DNA of 64,000 bases, from contig DVJY01000071.1 of NCBI GenBank assembly GCA_018716485.1, positions 1 through 64,000 on the forward strand. Reading direction: 5' to 3'. This document shows, one piece after another, positions 17,018 to 25,554 of this stretch. The DNA comes from Candidatus Scybalocola faecipullorum (lineage in GTDB: Bacteria > Bacillota > Clostridia > Lachnospirales > Lachnospiraceae). The position numbers and the translations under genes were made by a program. How positions within the stretch are numbered: position 1 is the first letter of the stretch; the number at the start of each line of letters is the position of its first letter. Under the pieces are notes generated by a model. The model was given only the letters and a program-made list of their open reading frames with translations, did no database searches and was not told where the DNA came from.

Positions 17018-18436
17018 TTATTCTCCTTTACTGCGCTCTTCCACTTTAGCTGCCGCCGCCTGAGAAAAGCTGCTTCCCGGTTTGTTGCGCAGCGCATTCT
17101 TCTGCCAGCTGTCAACACCTTCTGAGGTCTCTTTCTGGAATAAAATTCGGAATGTCATAAACATCAGCTTAATATCCAGCCAATATGAATAATTCTGTAT
17201 ATAAAACAAATCCAATTTCAGCTTATCGTACGGCGTCGTATTATATTTGCCGTAAACTTGCGCATATCCTGTCAGGCCTGCCTTAACCTTCAGACGATAA
17301 TGAAACTCCGGTATAAATTTTTCATAAGTTTTCAAAATTTCTTTGCGTTCAGGGCGCGGACCTACAACCGACATATCTCCTTTTAAAATATTAAACAGCT
17401 GCGGAAGTTCGTCTACATGAAGATTGCGCAGAACTTTCCCCACCGGCGTCACACGGTCATCATTTTTCTTTGCAAGCATAGCGCCTTTCTTCTCCGAATC
17501 CACACGCATACTTCTGAACTTATATATCATAAACGGCCTGCCTCCGGTCGTCAGACGCTCCTGCTTATAAAATACCGGCCCCCGGTCGTACAGTTTTACA
17601 CACAGAGCAATAATCAGCATAAACGGTGATGTCACTATAATCGCAGCTGCAGAGATAATAATATCAGTCAGCCGCTTAAAAAATCTCTGCTCCACTGTAA
17701 AACCTGTATTTCTTGAAAGAAGCAGCGGTGTATCAAACATATGCATCTGTTCGGCGCCGCGGATAATAATATCCGAAATTTTCGGTGTCTGATAGCAGCG
17801 TATAGAATGGGAAAAACAAAACTTAAGCAAATCGTTGCGCACCTGCGCCGGCAGATCCCATATCACGACTGCATCATACTGACGCATTTTCTTATAAATT
17901 ATCTGCTCGCCTTCGCTTATATGGATCTTTTCCCGGATTGAAAATTTATCGCGGCGTTTCATCATCTTGCGCATAAAATCTTCCGGATCCTGATCTCCAT
18001 AAACAATCAGCATTTTCCGCGGCTGATACAGCTTGCTGTAAGCCCATGCCGATACAAAAGTCCAAATAATTGAAATTATAATATCCAAGACAGTCAATAC
18101 AAGCATCGGACGTACACTGACAAGCCCGCGGTCAATCAAAGATACCTGAAAATAGGTAATGATATTCGTACAAATAACTGTCAGAATCAACGATGTTACA
18201 ACATCAATTTTTTTAAGATATCCGACACGAAGGGCGCCATACATTTTTGAAAACAGCAGTAAAATAATGCCGTAAATAATGACAACAAGGATGTTGCCCC
18301 TCCGCCAGAACGGCAGTTTAATACGAATATTATACACATTATACCATATATAAGCAAATGCAAGTGTCATTAATATAATAAGCACAATGCCCATGGCATA
18401 AACAGTAACGCGCTTTATATATTCCTTAATCTGCAT
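17018..18436 (-). CDS. Polyprenyl glycosylphosphotransferase (priming sugar transferase), copy 1
   Basis: 472 residues from an ATG with AGGAGG 6 bases upstream; a longer frame to 18484 is rejected for that reason. Four N-terminal membrane helices, a soluble nucleotide-fold-like middle, a fifth hydrophobic segment (~270-295), and a C-terminal bacterial sugar-transferase domain with FMIYKFRSMRVDSE, HVDELPQLFNILKGDMSVVG, then PRPER and the VKAGLTGYAQVYGKYN block. It loads a sugar 1-phosphate onto undecaprenyl phosphate, the committed step of polymer synthesis. First gene of the teichoic operon, directly behind a promoter. A paralogue heads the glycan steps of the second cluster (25544). Confidence 0.9.
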   Translation of the reverse strand: MQIKEYIKRVTVYAMGIVLIILMTLAFAYIWYNVYNIRIKLPFWRRGNILVVIIYGIILLLFSKMYGALRVGYLKKIDVVTSLILTVICTNIITYFQVSLIDRGLVSVRPMLVLTVLDIIISIIWTFVSAWAYSKLYQPRKMLIVYGDQDPEDFMRKMMKRRDKFSIREKIHISEGEQIIYKKMRQYDAVVIWDLPAQVRNDLLKFCFSHSIRCYQTPKISDIIIRGAEQMHMFDTPLLLSRNTGFTVEQRFFKRLTDIIISAAAIIVTSPFMLIIALCVKLYDRGPVFYKQERLTTGGRPFMIYKFRSMRVDSEKKGAMLAKKNDDRVTPVGKVLRNLHVDELPQLFNILKGDMSVVGPRPERKEILKTYEKFIPEFHYRLKVKAGLTGYAQVYGKYNTTPYDKLKLDLFYIQNYSYWLDIKLMFMTFRILFQKETSEGVDSWQKNALRNKPGSSFSQAAAAKVEERSKGE

Positions 18437-18475
18437 AGCTTTCCTCCTCGAATGTCCCCTCATCCAACTGTTAGC

Positions 18476-18504
18476 ATTATACAAAAAAACAAATCAATTT
18501 ACAA
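18476..18504 (-). promoter_or_regulatory. Promoter of the teichoic-acid operon
   Basis: TTGTAA (18504-18499), 17-base spacer rich in T, perfect TATAAT (18481-18476). Transcription would start about 30 bases before the sugar transferase start and could run to tarJ and the polymerase at 10599 without another visible terminator. Confidence 0.6.
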
Positions 18505-18547
18505 TATCCTTACAAATTATATAATATAATTTTCACATTTAAAACAC

Positions 18548-18580
18548 AAAAAATATGGAAGGAGCATCATACCCCTTCCA
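18548..18580 (-). terminator. Terminator of the second LCP gene
   Basis: On the minus strand TGGAAGGGG pairs with CTCCTTCCA (one mismatch) across a short loop, followed by ATATTTTTTG. Confidence 0.75.
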
Positions 18581-18593
18581 CCCAAGGCATAAT

Positions 18594-20198
18594 TTACCAT
18601 GCGCCGGATATGCCAAGCGCCGTGTCTAAACCGTCGGCGCCGGCTTCTGCAGCTGCGCTTCCAGGCTGGTCTTCAGATGCCATATTTTTTAAAATGTTTT
18701 CAGCTGCATACACAGCTTCAGGGGCGTCCTCCTCAAGTCCGAGTACCCTGAGAATACCCTGCCGTGCTTCCGCAACCGACGTCTCGTCAGGATACATAAT
18801 ACTCAGCAGCTGATAACCGCCGGAATAACAGTATTCATTGCCAAACGTTCCAGTCACACTCTGAGATTTAATATCCCAGCTGCTGCCGTCAGCCAGCTGC
18901 ATCTTCACAAGACTTGCGATTTGATCCATACCCATATTTGTCTCAAAATTACCTTCAATGCTGTCCAAAATGCCAAGATATCCTGTTAATATGGACGGCG
19001 ACATGACTTTTTCAAAAAGCGCTTTTAAAACGGCCTGCTGATCTCTGCCGCGTTGTTCGTCTCCGCCGGGCACATTATAGCGCTCTCTTGCAAAAGCAAG
19101 CGCCTTTTTGCCATCCATGAAATTATAGCCTTTTTTAATCTCGTAGCCGCCATTTTTATAATGGGTGGTAAACTCGTATTCAGAGTATACATTCACACCG
19201 CCCAATGCATCAACAAGATTGCGCAGCGTCGTAAAATTCACTCTCACATAATAATCAATCTCAATATCATACAGCTGCTCCAAAGTATCTATTGAACATT
19301 GAATACCATAAATACCAGCGTGAGTCAGCTTATCTCTGGATTCACCTGAAACCCCCGGAAGCTGAACATAATAATCTCGCGGCGTTGTCGTCATGACAAC
19401 TTCTTTTGTCTGCGGATTCACTGTCACAAGCATGTTTACATCGCTTCGGCTTGTTTGACTGATTTCGCCATAAACATCAATACCGCTGATATATACAGTA
19501 AACGGATTCTGCGTTACGTTGATATCGTTGCCCGTCATCTGTGTCTGCGTGCGGATTTCATGATTTTCAAGCACTTTAATCTGATCCGTAAAATCTTCAA
19601 CCGTTTCTTCTATCGTATCATCATAAGCTGCATTATAAATGACCGCCTGAACCTGTCCGTCATATAATGCCTGTGCCATCGAAGCCAGATCATCAAACTC
19701 TGTCACATTCAGCGTTGTGCCGCTCTGTTCTTCAATATTTGAGATCGTTGTATCTGTATTTTCCCGATCCAGAGTCTTTTGAATACCGAAATTATAAATC
19801 AGCGTATCCTCCAGTTCCTCCGCGGGATCATCTTTGAGCACAGCGATCACAATCTGATCCACTTTATAATTATTGTCTTCAACTGTAATATCACTGAGTA
19901 CCATATGCGTTCTTGCAAGATAGATATCGCCAAGAATAAAAACCAGACAGAAAATACCGCTCAATATGCAGCCCGCCAGCCTGGTCTTCCTTGGAAACTG
20001 CATCAATATCATCAGAATTGCCAGAAAAATCGTTAAACCGATTACAGCACCCGTATATCGAACAGGGAGTACATTCAGCTGCATCATCAGAATCAACAGC
20101 ACTGCCGATGCGACCACCTGAAGCGCATTTATGCACAAACCTGCCGCCCGAAGCACTTTACTGTGCCTCTTCTTTTTCCTTCTGCGTTTACCTTCCAT
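18594..20198 (-). CDS. LytR-CpsA-Psr (LCP) family wall-polymer ligase, paralogue 2
   Basis: 534 residues from the ATG at 20198, which has AGGAGG 6 bases upstream; the ATG at 20213 overlaps this site. A very basic start (EGKRRRKKKRH) is followed by three membrane helices. Then comes the same extra ~120-residue region seen in paralogue 1 (VDQIVIAVLKDDPAEELEDT to NHEIRTQTQ). The LCP catalytic domain follows, with SRSDVNMLVTVNPQTKEV, TTPRDYYVQLPG, GGVNVYSEYEF, ALAFARERYNVPGGDEQRG and the arginine-rich RGRDQQAVLKALF. The C-terminal tail (AAAEAGADGLDTALG) is low complexity. It probably attaches the products of the adjacent polymer operons to peptidoglycan. Confidence 0.92.
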   Translation of the reverse strand: MEGKRRRKKKRHSKVLRAAGLCINALQVVASAVLLILMMQLNVLPVRYTGAVIGLTIFLAILMILMQFPRKTRLAGCILSGIFCLVFILGDIYLARTHMVLSDITVEDNNYKVDQIVIAVLKDDPAEELEDTLIYNFGIQKTLDRENTDTTISNIEEQSGTTLNVTEFDDLASMAQALYDGQVQAVIYNAAYDDTIEETVEDFTDQIKVLENHEIRTQTQMTGNDINVTQNPFTVYISGIDVYGEISQTSRSDVNMLVTVNPQTKEVVMTTTPRDYYVQLPGVSGESRDKLTHAGIYGIQCSIDTLEQLYDIEIDYYVRVNFTTLRNLVDALGGVNVYSEYEFTTHYKNGGYEIKKGYNFMDGKKALAFARERYNVPGGDEQRGRDQQAVLKALFEKVMSPSILTGYLGILDSIEGNFETNMGMDQIASLVKMQLADGSSWDIKSQSVTGTFGNEYCYSGGYQLLSIMYPDETSVAEARQGILRVLGLEEDAPEAVYAAENILKNMASEDQPGSAAAEAGADGLDTALGISGAW

Positions 20199-20288
20199 GG
20201 AGGCCCTCCTCATGAGATAACATTGTTTTAGTATGATTCTAAAAAAAAATTATACAATATTTTTTTTAAAAAATACAGAGCAAATACC

Positions 20289-20340
20289 AAAAAAGTCAAA
20301 AAAGAGCGCTTTTTACATCTCTTTTTTGACTTTTTTTCTG
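20289..20340 (-). terminator. Strong terminator after the NlpC/P60 gene
   Basis: An 18-base perfect stem (20289-20306 with 20319-20336) around a 12-base loop. Both flanks are A/T runs, so it could work in either direction. It lies 11 bases after the NlpC/P60 stop. Confidence 0.9.
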
Positions 20341-20350
20341 GTATATAACT

Positions 20351-22471
20351 TTATACAAAAGGTCTTACAACGCCTTTAATATTACTTCGGTACGCATTTT
20401 GTATCGGCTGTACGACAACTCTGTTAAACGGCGCACATGTGGACTCGATGACCTGATTATTTCCAAGATAAATCGCCACATGTATGACTGCTCCTCTTGA
20501 ATTTTGATAGAAAATCAAGTCACCCCTCTTGCGCTGTGAATAGCTGACATGTTTAAATTTTGAGGAAGCCCACATATTTGCCGATTCATATTCATATCCC
20601 GGATAAGAATGTCTGACCGGATTGATCGGCGAAATATCCAGTCCTGCCGCATACAGCGCCTGCATCACCATGCCGCTGCAGTCCACGCCGGTTCCCGGCG
20701 CGCCTGAAGCGCCGATAATATAACTCGTCCCAAGATAATCATAAGCCCTGTCAATCATCGCCTCAATATGCTCTGACCGTGTGCTTGTCTCATCTACCCG
20801 AATCGGACTCACATAAGCGCCAAGACCGTACCAGTCAGACTCACTGTATCCCATTGCCTTCCATGTGGCCAAATTTACAATGCCTGTCTGTGACAGTCCG
20901 TGCTTTCTCTGGAATGTTTTCACATAATTGGCCGTTGACTGCGTGTACAGTGCGCCATTTAATCCGATGGCATTGCCAAGCCCAAGCGCCCGCTTCACAT
21001 AGGCAACTTTAAGCCCCTCGTAGCCCACACTCAGATTATAACCGCCGCCGGATAAAGTGATCGAAGATTTGATTTGGTAATATTGAGATGGGTTTTGGTA
21101 GACGCGTACTTTGCCGATCAGCACGCCTGTAACTTTATTAAATTCATATTTGATGCCGTCAATCGTTTTTTGTCCGTGAACCATCGCACCGTTGCTGTCA
21201 TAATAATACTTATGTCCATGGTGTGTAACCCATCCTGTAACCATCACACCTGTCTTCTCATCAAAATAGCGCCACGCTTTAGCTATATACTTCTCTCCAT
21301 AGATTTTTACGCCTTTCACTTCATCGAAGCCGTATTTTTTCCCGTCGATTGTCTGGAGGCCATACTTCATTGCACCATCTGTGCCATAATAATATTCCTT
21401 ATTATGATGCTTTGTCCATCCTGTCGCCATCACACCGGTTTTTTCATCGAAGTAACGCCACGCCTGATTGATATACTTCTCGCCGTAAATTTTTACGCCT
21501 TTTACTTCGTCAAAGCCATACTTCTTGCCGTAAATCGTCTGAACGCCATACCACATCGCGCCGTCTGTGCCATAATAATATTCTTTATTATGATGCTTCG
21601 TCCATCCTGTCGCCATCACACCGGTTTTTTCACCAAAATAACGCCATGCTTTACTGATATACTTTTCACCATAAATTTTTACGCCTTTTACTTCGTCAAA
21701 GCCATACTTCTTGCCGTCAATCGTCTGAACGCCATACCACATCGCGCCGTCTGTGCCATAATAATATTCCTTATTATGATGCTTCGTCCATCCTGTCGCC
21801 ATCACACCGGTTTTCTCATCGAAGTAACGCCATGCGCCCGACAAATATTTTTCTCCTAAAATCTGAACACCGGTTACATCATCAAAGCCGTAGGTTTGAT
21901 TGTCAATAACATAAAGCCCGTGTACCATCTTGCCATCTTCTTCGTAATAATAGCGTTTCTGATGATGCGTTGTCCATCCGACGGCCATCTCCCCGGTCTT
22001 TTCAGCAAAATAATACCAGCTGCCGTCAATACACAATTCCTGCCCCACGACTTTCTGATTATTTTTATAATAATAAACTTTCTTATTTTCTGTGATAAAA
22101 CCATTCTTTGCAACGGTATTTTTTGAGGCATCTGACGTTTCTGTCTCAGTTTCAGGCGTCACTGTTTCAGAAGCTGTTTCCGCCGGCTCCAAAGCATATG
22201 GCTGCTGTATATCTTCTTTTGTTTCTTGTGATGTACTTTCTTCAGATGCCGCTGTTTCCTGCGGTACGCTGCGCGCGGCAGATACCTCGGTCTCTTGTAT
22301 TATACTCTCCGCAGACGCCTCTGTTTCCTGAATCACATTTTCATCAGTGCTTTCTTCCTTTTGTACTGCTGATACTTCAGGCGCAACACTCTCGCCGACA
22401 GCGACGCTTCCAAATATCAAACTCACCGTTAAAAGGCCGAAACATATTCCTCGAAGTTTTTTCAGCCACAT
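20351..22471 (-). CDS. NlpC/P60 peptidoglycan endopeptidase with cell-wall-binding repeats
   Basis: Secreted wall hydrolase of 706 residues. Domains: signal peptide (~1-30), a Glu/Thr/Ser-rich linker (~35-120) with repeated ETxxSxE blocks, cell-wall-binding repeats (~120-440), a peptidoglycan_binding_1 domain (~470-540, YEGLKVAYVKRALGLG to GIVNLATWKAMGY), and NlpC/P60 (~565-706). The catalytic cysteine is C598 in GVDCSGMVMQAL and the histidine is H664 in VIHVAIYLG. Family members cleave stem peptides. The repeat array consists mainly of nearly identical 62-residue units. No promoter is obvious between this gene and the terminator of the upstream transpeptidase, so it may depend on readthrough. 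Confidence 0.93.
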   Translation of the reverse strand: MWLKKLRGICFGLLTVSLIFGSVAVGESVAPEVSAVQKEESTDENVIQETEASAESIIQETEVSAARSVPQETAASEESTSQETKEDIQQPYALEPAETASETVTPETETETSDASKNTVAKNGFITENKKVYYYKNNQKVVGQELCIDGSWYYFAEKTGEMAVGWTTHHQKRYYYEEDGKMVHGLYVIDNQTYGFDDVTGVQILGEKYLSGAWRYFDEKTGVMATGWTKHHNKEYYYGTDGAMWYGVQTIDGKKYGFDEVKGVKIYGEKYISKAWRYFGEKTGVMATGWTKHHNKEYYYGTDGAMWYGVQTIYGKKYGFDEVKGVKIYGEKYINQAWRYFDEKTGVMATGWTKHHNKEYYYGTDGAMKYGLQTIDGKKYGFDEVKGVKIYGEKYIAKAWRYFDEKTGVMVTGWVTHHGHKYYYDSNGAMVHGQKTIDGIKYEFNKVTGVLIGKVRVYQNPSQYYQIKSSITLSGGGYNLSVGYEGLKVAYVKRALGLGNAIGLNGALYTQSTANYVKTFQRKHGLSQTGIVNLATWKAMGYSESDWYGLGAYVSPIRVDETSTRSEHIEAMIDRAYDYLGTSYIIGASGAPGTGVDCSGMVMQALYAAGLDISPINPVRHSYPGYEYESANMWASSKFKHVSYSQRKRGDLIFYQNSRGAVIHVAIYLGNNQVIESTCAPFNRVVVQPIQNAYRSNIKGVVRPFV
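21299..21856 (-). repeat. Three tandem 186-bp repeats inside the NlpC/P60 gene
   Basis: Three units of 186 bases (62 codons) begin near 21856, 21670 and 21484 reading with the gene, plus diverged flanking units. They are almost identical at DNA level, including third positions (for example GATGTTTC-type stretches encoding TGWTKHHNKEYYYG). Recent duplication or gene conversion is the natural explanation, and copy number may vary between strains. Confidence 0.8.
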
Positions 22472-22490
22472 ATTTTTAACGCTCCTCCCT

Positions 22491-22540
22491 AAAAAATCCC
22501 CATTGGTATATCACTAAAGATATCTCCAACGGGGATTTGA
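22491..22540 (-). terminator. Terminator between the L,D-transpeptidase and NlpC/P60 genes
   Basis: AATCCCCGTTGG pairs with CCAATGGGGATT (one mismatch) around a loop that itself can pair weakly, followed by six T. It ends about 19 bases before the NlpC/P60 start codon, leaving room only for a GGGAGG ribosome site. Confidence 0.82.
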
Positions 22541-22555
22541 ATCCTTTCTTAAACG

Positions 22556-24469
22556 TTAATTAAATGCCGGGTCTGTAGGATCATAGCCATAATCGCCGGA
22601 AACAACAACAGGATTTGGTCTTGACGGTTTTGTAAATGGATCACCATCTGTTCTGCTGCTGTAAATGTAAACCTTGGATCCATTACAATTATCATAAATC
22701 CATTTTGCATCTGCTACAGTTAGACGTACACAGCCATGAGAAGCGTTCGTTCCCAACTTTCTATATTCAGAAACACTCAGTGTTCTGTTGTTGCCATTGA
22801 CGTAATACCATGCAGAATGGAATAAATACCCGCCATAAATCTGTGAGCAGTACTGACCGTAAACAGGTCCCATCAATGTGCCCCATCTTGCATACCTCTT
22901 AATTGTATAGGTTCCCTTAACTGTCGGCGTACCTGCTCTGCCTGTAGAACAGATCATTTTCTTTACAGGAATAATATAGCCATTAGCGCCGTCTTTTGCA
23001 AATACTGTAACAGTATTGGTATATGTATTAACCTTTACATAATAGCTGCTCTGCTTGCCAATGATAGAATCCACGTTCTGTACAAGCTGTCCTGAACTGT
23101 TATAATATACTTTATACCCGTTCTCATATCTCCATCCTGTCTTTAATACACCAGTCACTTTATCAAAATAATAGGCTTTGCCGCTAATAGTCTGTTTGCC
23201 GTAAACCATTTCACCTTTGCTGTTGTAATAGTATTTATTGCCGTTATGTTCTGACCAGCCTGTAACCATAGCGCCGCCTTTTGCTTTATCAAAATAGCGC
23301 CACTTGCCGCCTACAACTTTTTCACCATAATATCTTGAACCATCACTGTTGTAATAATAATATTTGCCGTCATGATATGCATATCCTGTTGCCATAACGC
23401 CAATTTTTTCAGTAAAATAGTACCATTTGCCGTCAATTTGTTTTGCGCCATAGTACATTGAACCATCAGAATTATAATAATATTTATGCCCGTTATGAGT
23501 GCTCCAGCCGGTTGCCATCTTTCCGGTCTTCGTATCAAAATAGCGCCATGCTTTTTCAATATACTTTTCACCGTAAATTTTAACGCCTGTTACTTCGTCA
23601 AATCCATACGTCACACCGTCAATCTTTTCAATACCATAATACATCGCACCGTCTGCGCCATAATAATACTCTTTATTATGATGTTTTGTCCAACCAGTAG
23701 CCATTTCACCGGTTTTCTCATCAAAGTAACGCCATGCATCGCATGTATATTTCTCACCGAAAATCTGAACACCGGTCACTTCGTCGAAACCATAGGTTAC
23801 TCCGTCAATGGTCTTGATGCCATAATACATCGCACCATCCTCACCGTAATAATACACTTTGCCTTTTCTGTCTGCCTGCTGGGTCCAGCCAGTTGCCATC
23901 TCACCTGTCTGAGGATCAAAGTAACGCCATGCGCCGGAAAGATTCTTTTCACCAAAAATCTGAACACCTGTCACATCATCGAAACCATAGGTTTTTCCAT
24001 CAATGACATAAAGCCCATGAACCATCTTGCCCTCTGCATCATAGTAATACTGATTATTGTGATGTTTTATCCAGCCAGTCCGCATAATGCCATTTGCATC
24101 GAAATAGCGCCAGCCGCCGTCAAGAAACTTTTCAGCATCTTTCAGATATTCACCATTTTCATAATAAAAAGTATGGCCTTCTTCATCTGTATAGAAACCA
24201 TTTTCCGGTTTGACACTATCTACTGTTTCATCCACAGCGTCTGTTTCAGGTTCAGTTTCTGTAGTTTCAGTTTCATCAACATACGTCTCCGGTTCAACCG
24301 TCTGAACCGAAGCAAGCGATGTTTCTGATTCAGTGACTGCAGCAGTTTCACTTTCTGACTGAACTGCTGCCTGAGTTTCTCCGCTTGTCTCACTGGCAAA
24401 AGCAACACTGGTCTGCATTAATGCCACAATGCCGACTAATGCCAGTTTTTTCCAAAAACCTTTTTTCAT
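22556..24469 (-). CDS. L,D-transpeptidase with cell-wall-binding repeats
   Basis: Secreted 637-residue enzyme. A signal peptide (~1-26, ending AFA) and a Glu/Thr-rich linker (~27-90) precede cell-wall-binding repeats (~90-480). The C-terminal YkuD domain (~485-615) holds the catalytic motif SHGCVRL with C580, and its upstream histidine is in YLFHSAWYY. Such enzymes form 3-3 peptidoglycan cross-links or attach proteins, and resist most beta-lactams. The repeat units (WRYFDEKTGEMATGWTKHHN type) match those of the other three wall proteins in this window, so all four should bind the same wall polymer. It ends the long capsule operon, 17 bases after a GT2 gene. Confidence 0.93.
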   Translation of the reverse strand: MKKGFWKKLALVGIVALMQTSVAFASETSGETQAAVQSESETAAVTESETSLASVQTVEPETYVDETETTETEPETDAVDETVDSVKPENGFYTDEEGHTFYYENGEYLKDAEKFLDGGWRYFDANGIMRTGWIKHHNNQYYYDAEGKMVHGLYVIDGKTYGFDDVTGVQIFGEKNLSGAWRYFDPQTGEMATGWTQQADRKGKVYYYGEDGAMYYGIKTIDGVTYGFDEVTGVQIFGEKYTCDAWRYFDEKTGEMATGWTKHHNKEYYYGADGAMYYGIEKIDGVTYGFDEVTGVKIYGEKYIEKAWRYFDTKTGKMATGWSTHNGHKYYYNSDGSMYYGAKQIDGKWYYFTEKIGVMATGYAYHDGKYYYYNSDGSRYYGEKVVGGKWRYFDKAKGGAMVTGWSEHNGNKYYYNSKGEMVYGKQTISGKAYYFDKVTGVLKTGWRYENGYKVYYNSSGQLVQNVDSIIGKQSSYYVKVNTYTNTVTVFAKDGANGYIIPVKKMICSTGRAGTPTVKGTYTIKRYARWGTLMGPVYGQYCSQIYGGYLFHSAWYYVNGNNRTLSVSEYRKLGTNASHGCVRLTVADAKWIYDNCNGSKVYIYSSRTDGDPFTKPSRPNPVVVSGDYGYDPTDPAFN

Positions 24470-24486
24470 TGACTGCTATCCTCCCT

Positions 24487-25554
24487 TTATCGCCCTGCTT
24501 TTAAAAGCGCAAACAACTTCACATTTCTGCTTTTCACAAAACTAATACATTTTGCTTCCAGCAATATAAGCCAAATGTTCTTCCATCGTATCGGAAGCAG
24601 CATCAGTTTCATATATTTTGATTTCGGCCGCGCTCTCTTTAAAGACCAGACTACCCATCGGTTTTTCAACATTTTCTTTATTGTAGCACACTTTTCCTTA
24701 TATGTTAATGTACATTTTGGATTTGTAAGATTTTCTATACATCCGACAAACCGCTCTATATATCTTCTTGCAATCATCTCAAGACTTCTTGAATCTCTGA
24801 TTTGCCAATATTTATACAAATCCACCATCCATTGATGTTCTTCTTCCCGTTTCTCATACATATTATCTCTATATGCTGCCGTCTCAGATTCCGCCCTTGC
24901 ACGGATAAAGTGATAATACTGCTGCTTCATCACAGAAACTCTTTCAATGTCCCGTACAACATATAAATTAAATGGAAAATCATCCCAAAAAGTGTTCGGG
25001 AATCGAATCTCATGCTCCATAATATATGCACGTTCAATCAGCTTATTCCATGGTGTATATAATAAATTCCTGTCAAATAATTTATATGCATTTTTTCTAA
25101 ACTCTGACTGACTTTGATAAACTACAGACGTTGGAACCCGGTAATCACTCGTTACATATTTTTCGTCTGAATAATATGTATCAATATAAAACCCGGCAAT
25201 AACCATCTGACTGTGATTCTTCTTTGCAAAATCATACATATCCTGAAGCATTGTCGGCTCCACCCAGTCATCTGAATCCATAAAATACAAAAATTCTCCT
25301 TTTGCAATATCTATAGCTGCATTCCTTGCACTCGGCGCACCGCCATTCTCTTTATGGATGACTTTCAGTCTGGAATCCTGCTTTGCATAGCGATCACAGA
25401 TTTTTCCGCTTCTGTCCGGTGTTCCATCATCTACGATTAAAAATTCAAACTCTTTTAATGTCTGATTCTGAATACTTTCAATAGCCCGGCCTACATATTT
25501 TTCCACATTATACACCGGCATGATGATACTTACTTTAATCTCTTCATTTCTCAT
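24487..25554 (-). CDS. Family 2 glycosyltransferase (capsule cluster)
   Basis: 355 residues. The N-terminal GT-A domain shows VSIIMPVYNVEKYVGRAIES, FLIVDDGTPDRSG, NGGAPSARNAAIDIAKG and the metal-binding MDSDDW. The C-terminal ~120 residues are basic and typical of EpsH/CpsJ-like transferases. It overlaps the priming transferase gene by 11 bases. Acceptor and donor sugars are unknown. Confidence 0.88.
   Translation of the reverse strand: MRNEEIKVSIIMPVYNVEKYVGRAIESIQNQTLKEFEFLIVDDGTPDRSGKICDRYAKQDSRLKVIHKENGGAPSARNAAIDIAKGEFLYFMDSDDWVEPTMLQDMYDFAKKNHSQMVIAGFYIDTYYSDEKYVTSDYRVPTSVVYQSQSEFRKNAYKLFDRNLLYTPWNKLIERAYIMEHEIRFPNTFWDDFPFNLYVVRDIERVSVMKQQYYHFIRARAESETAAYRDNMYEKREEEHQWMVDLYKYWQIRDSRSLEMIARRYIERFVGCIENLTNPKCTLTYKEKCATIKKMLKNRWVVWSLKRARPKSKYMKLMLLPIRWKNIWLILLEAKCISFVKSRNVKLFALLKAGR

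Noticed and set aside
21299-21856. Regularly spaced repeats resembling a CRISPR array
   Set aside because: The period is 186 bases, the repeats are in frame, and the encoded units are cell-wall-binding motifs; no spacers and no cas genes.
21074-21859. Long open frame on the plus strand (261 codons) opposite the NlpC/P60 repeats; similar ones at 23486-24328 and 36375-37064
   Set aside because: They are antisense to repeat arrays whose codon use avoids stops on the other strand; no ribosome site, repetitive low-information product.
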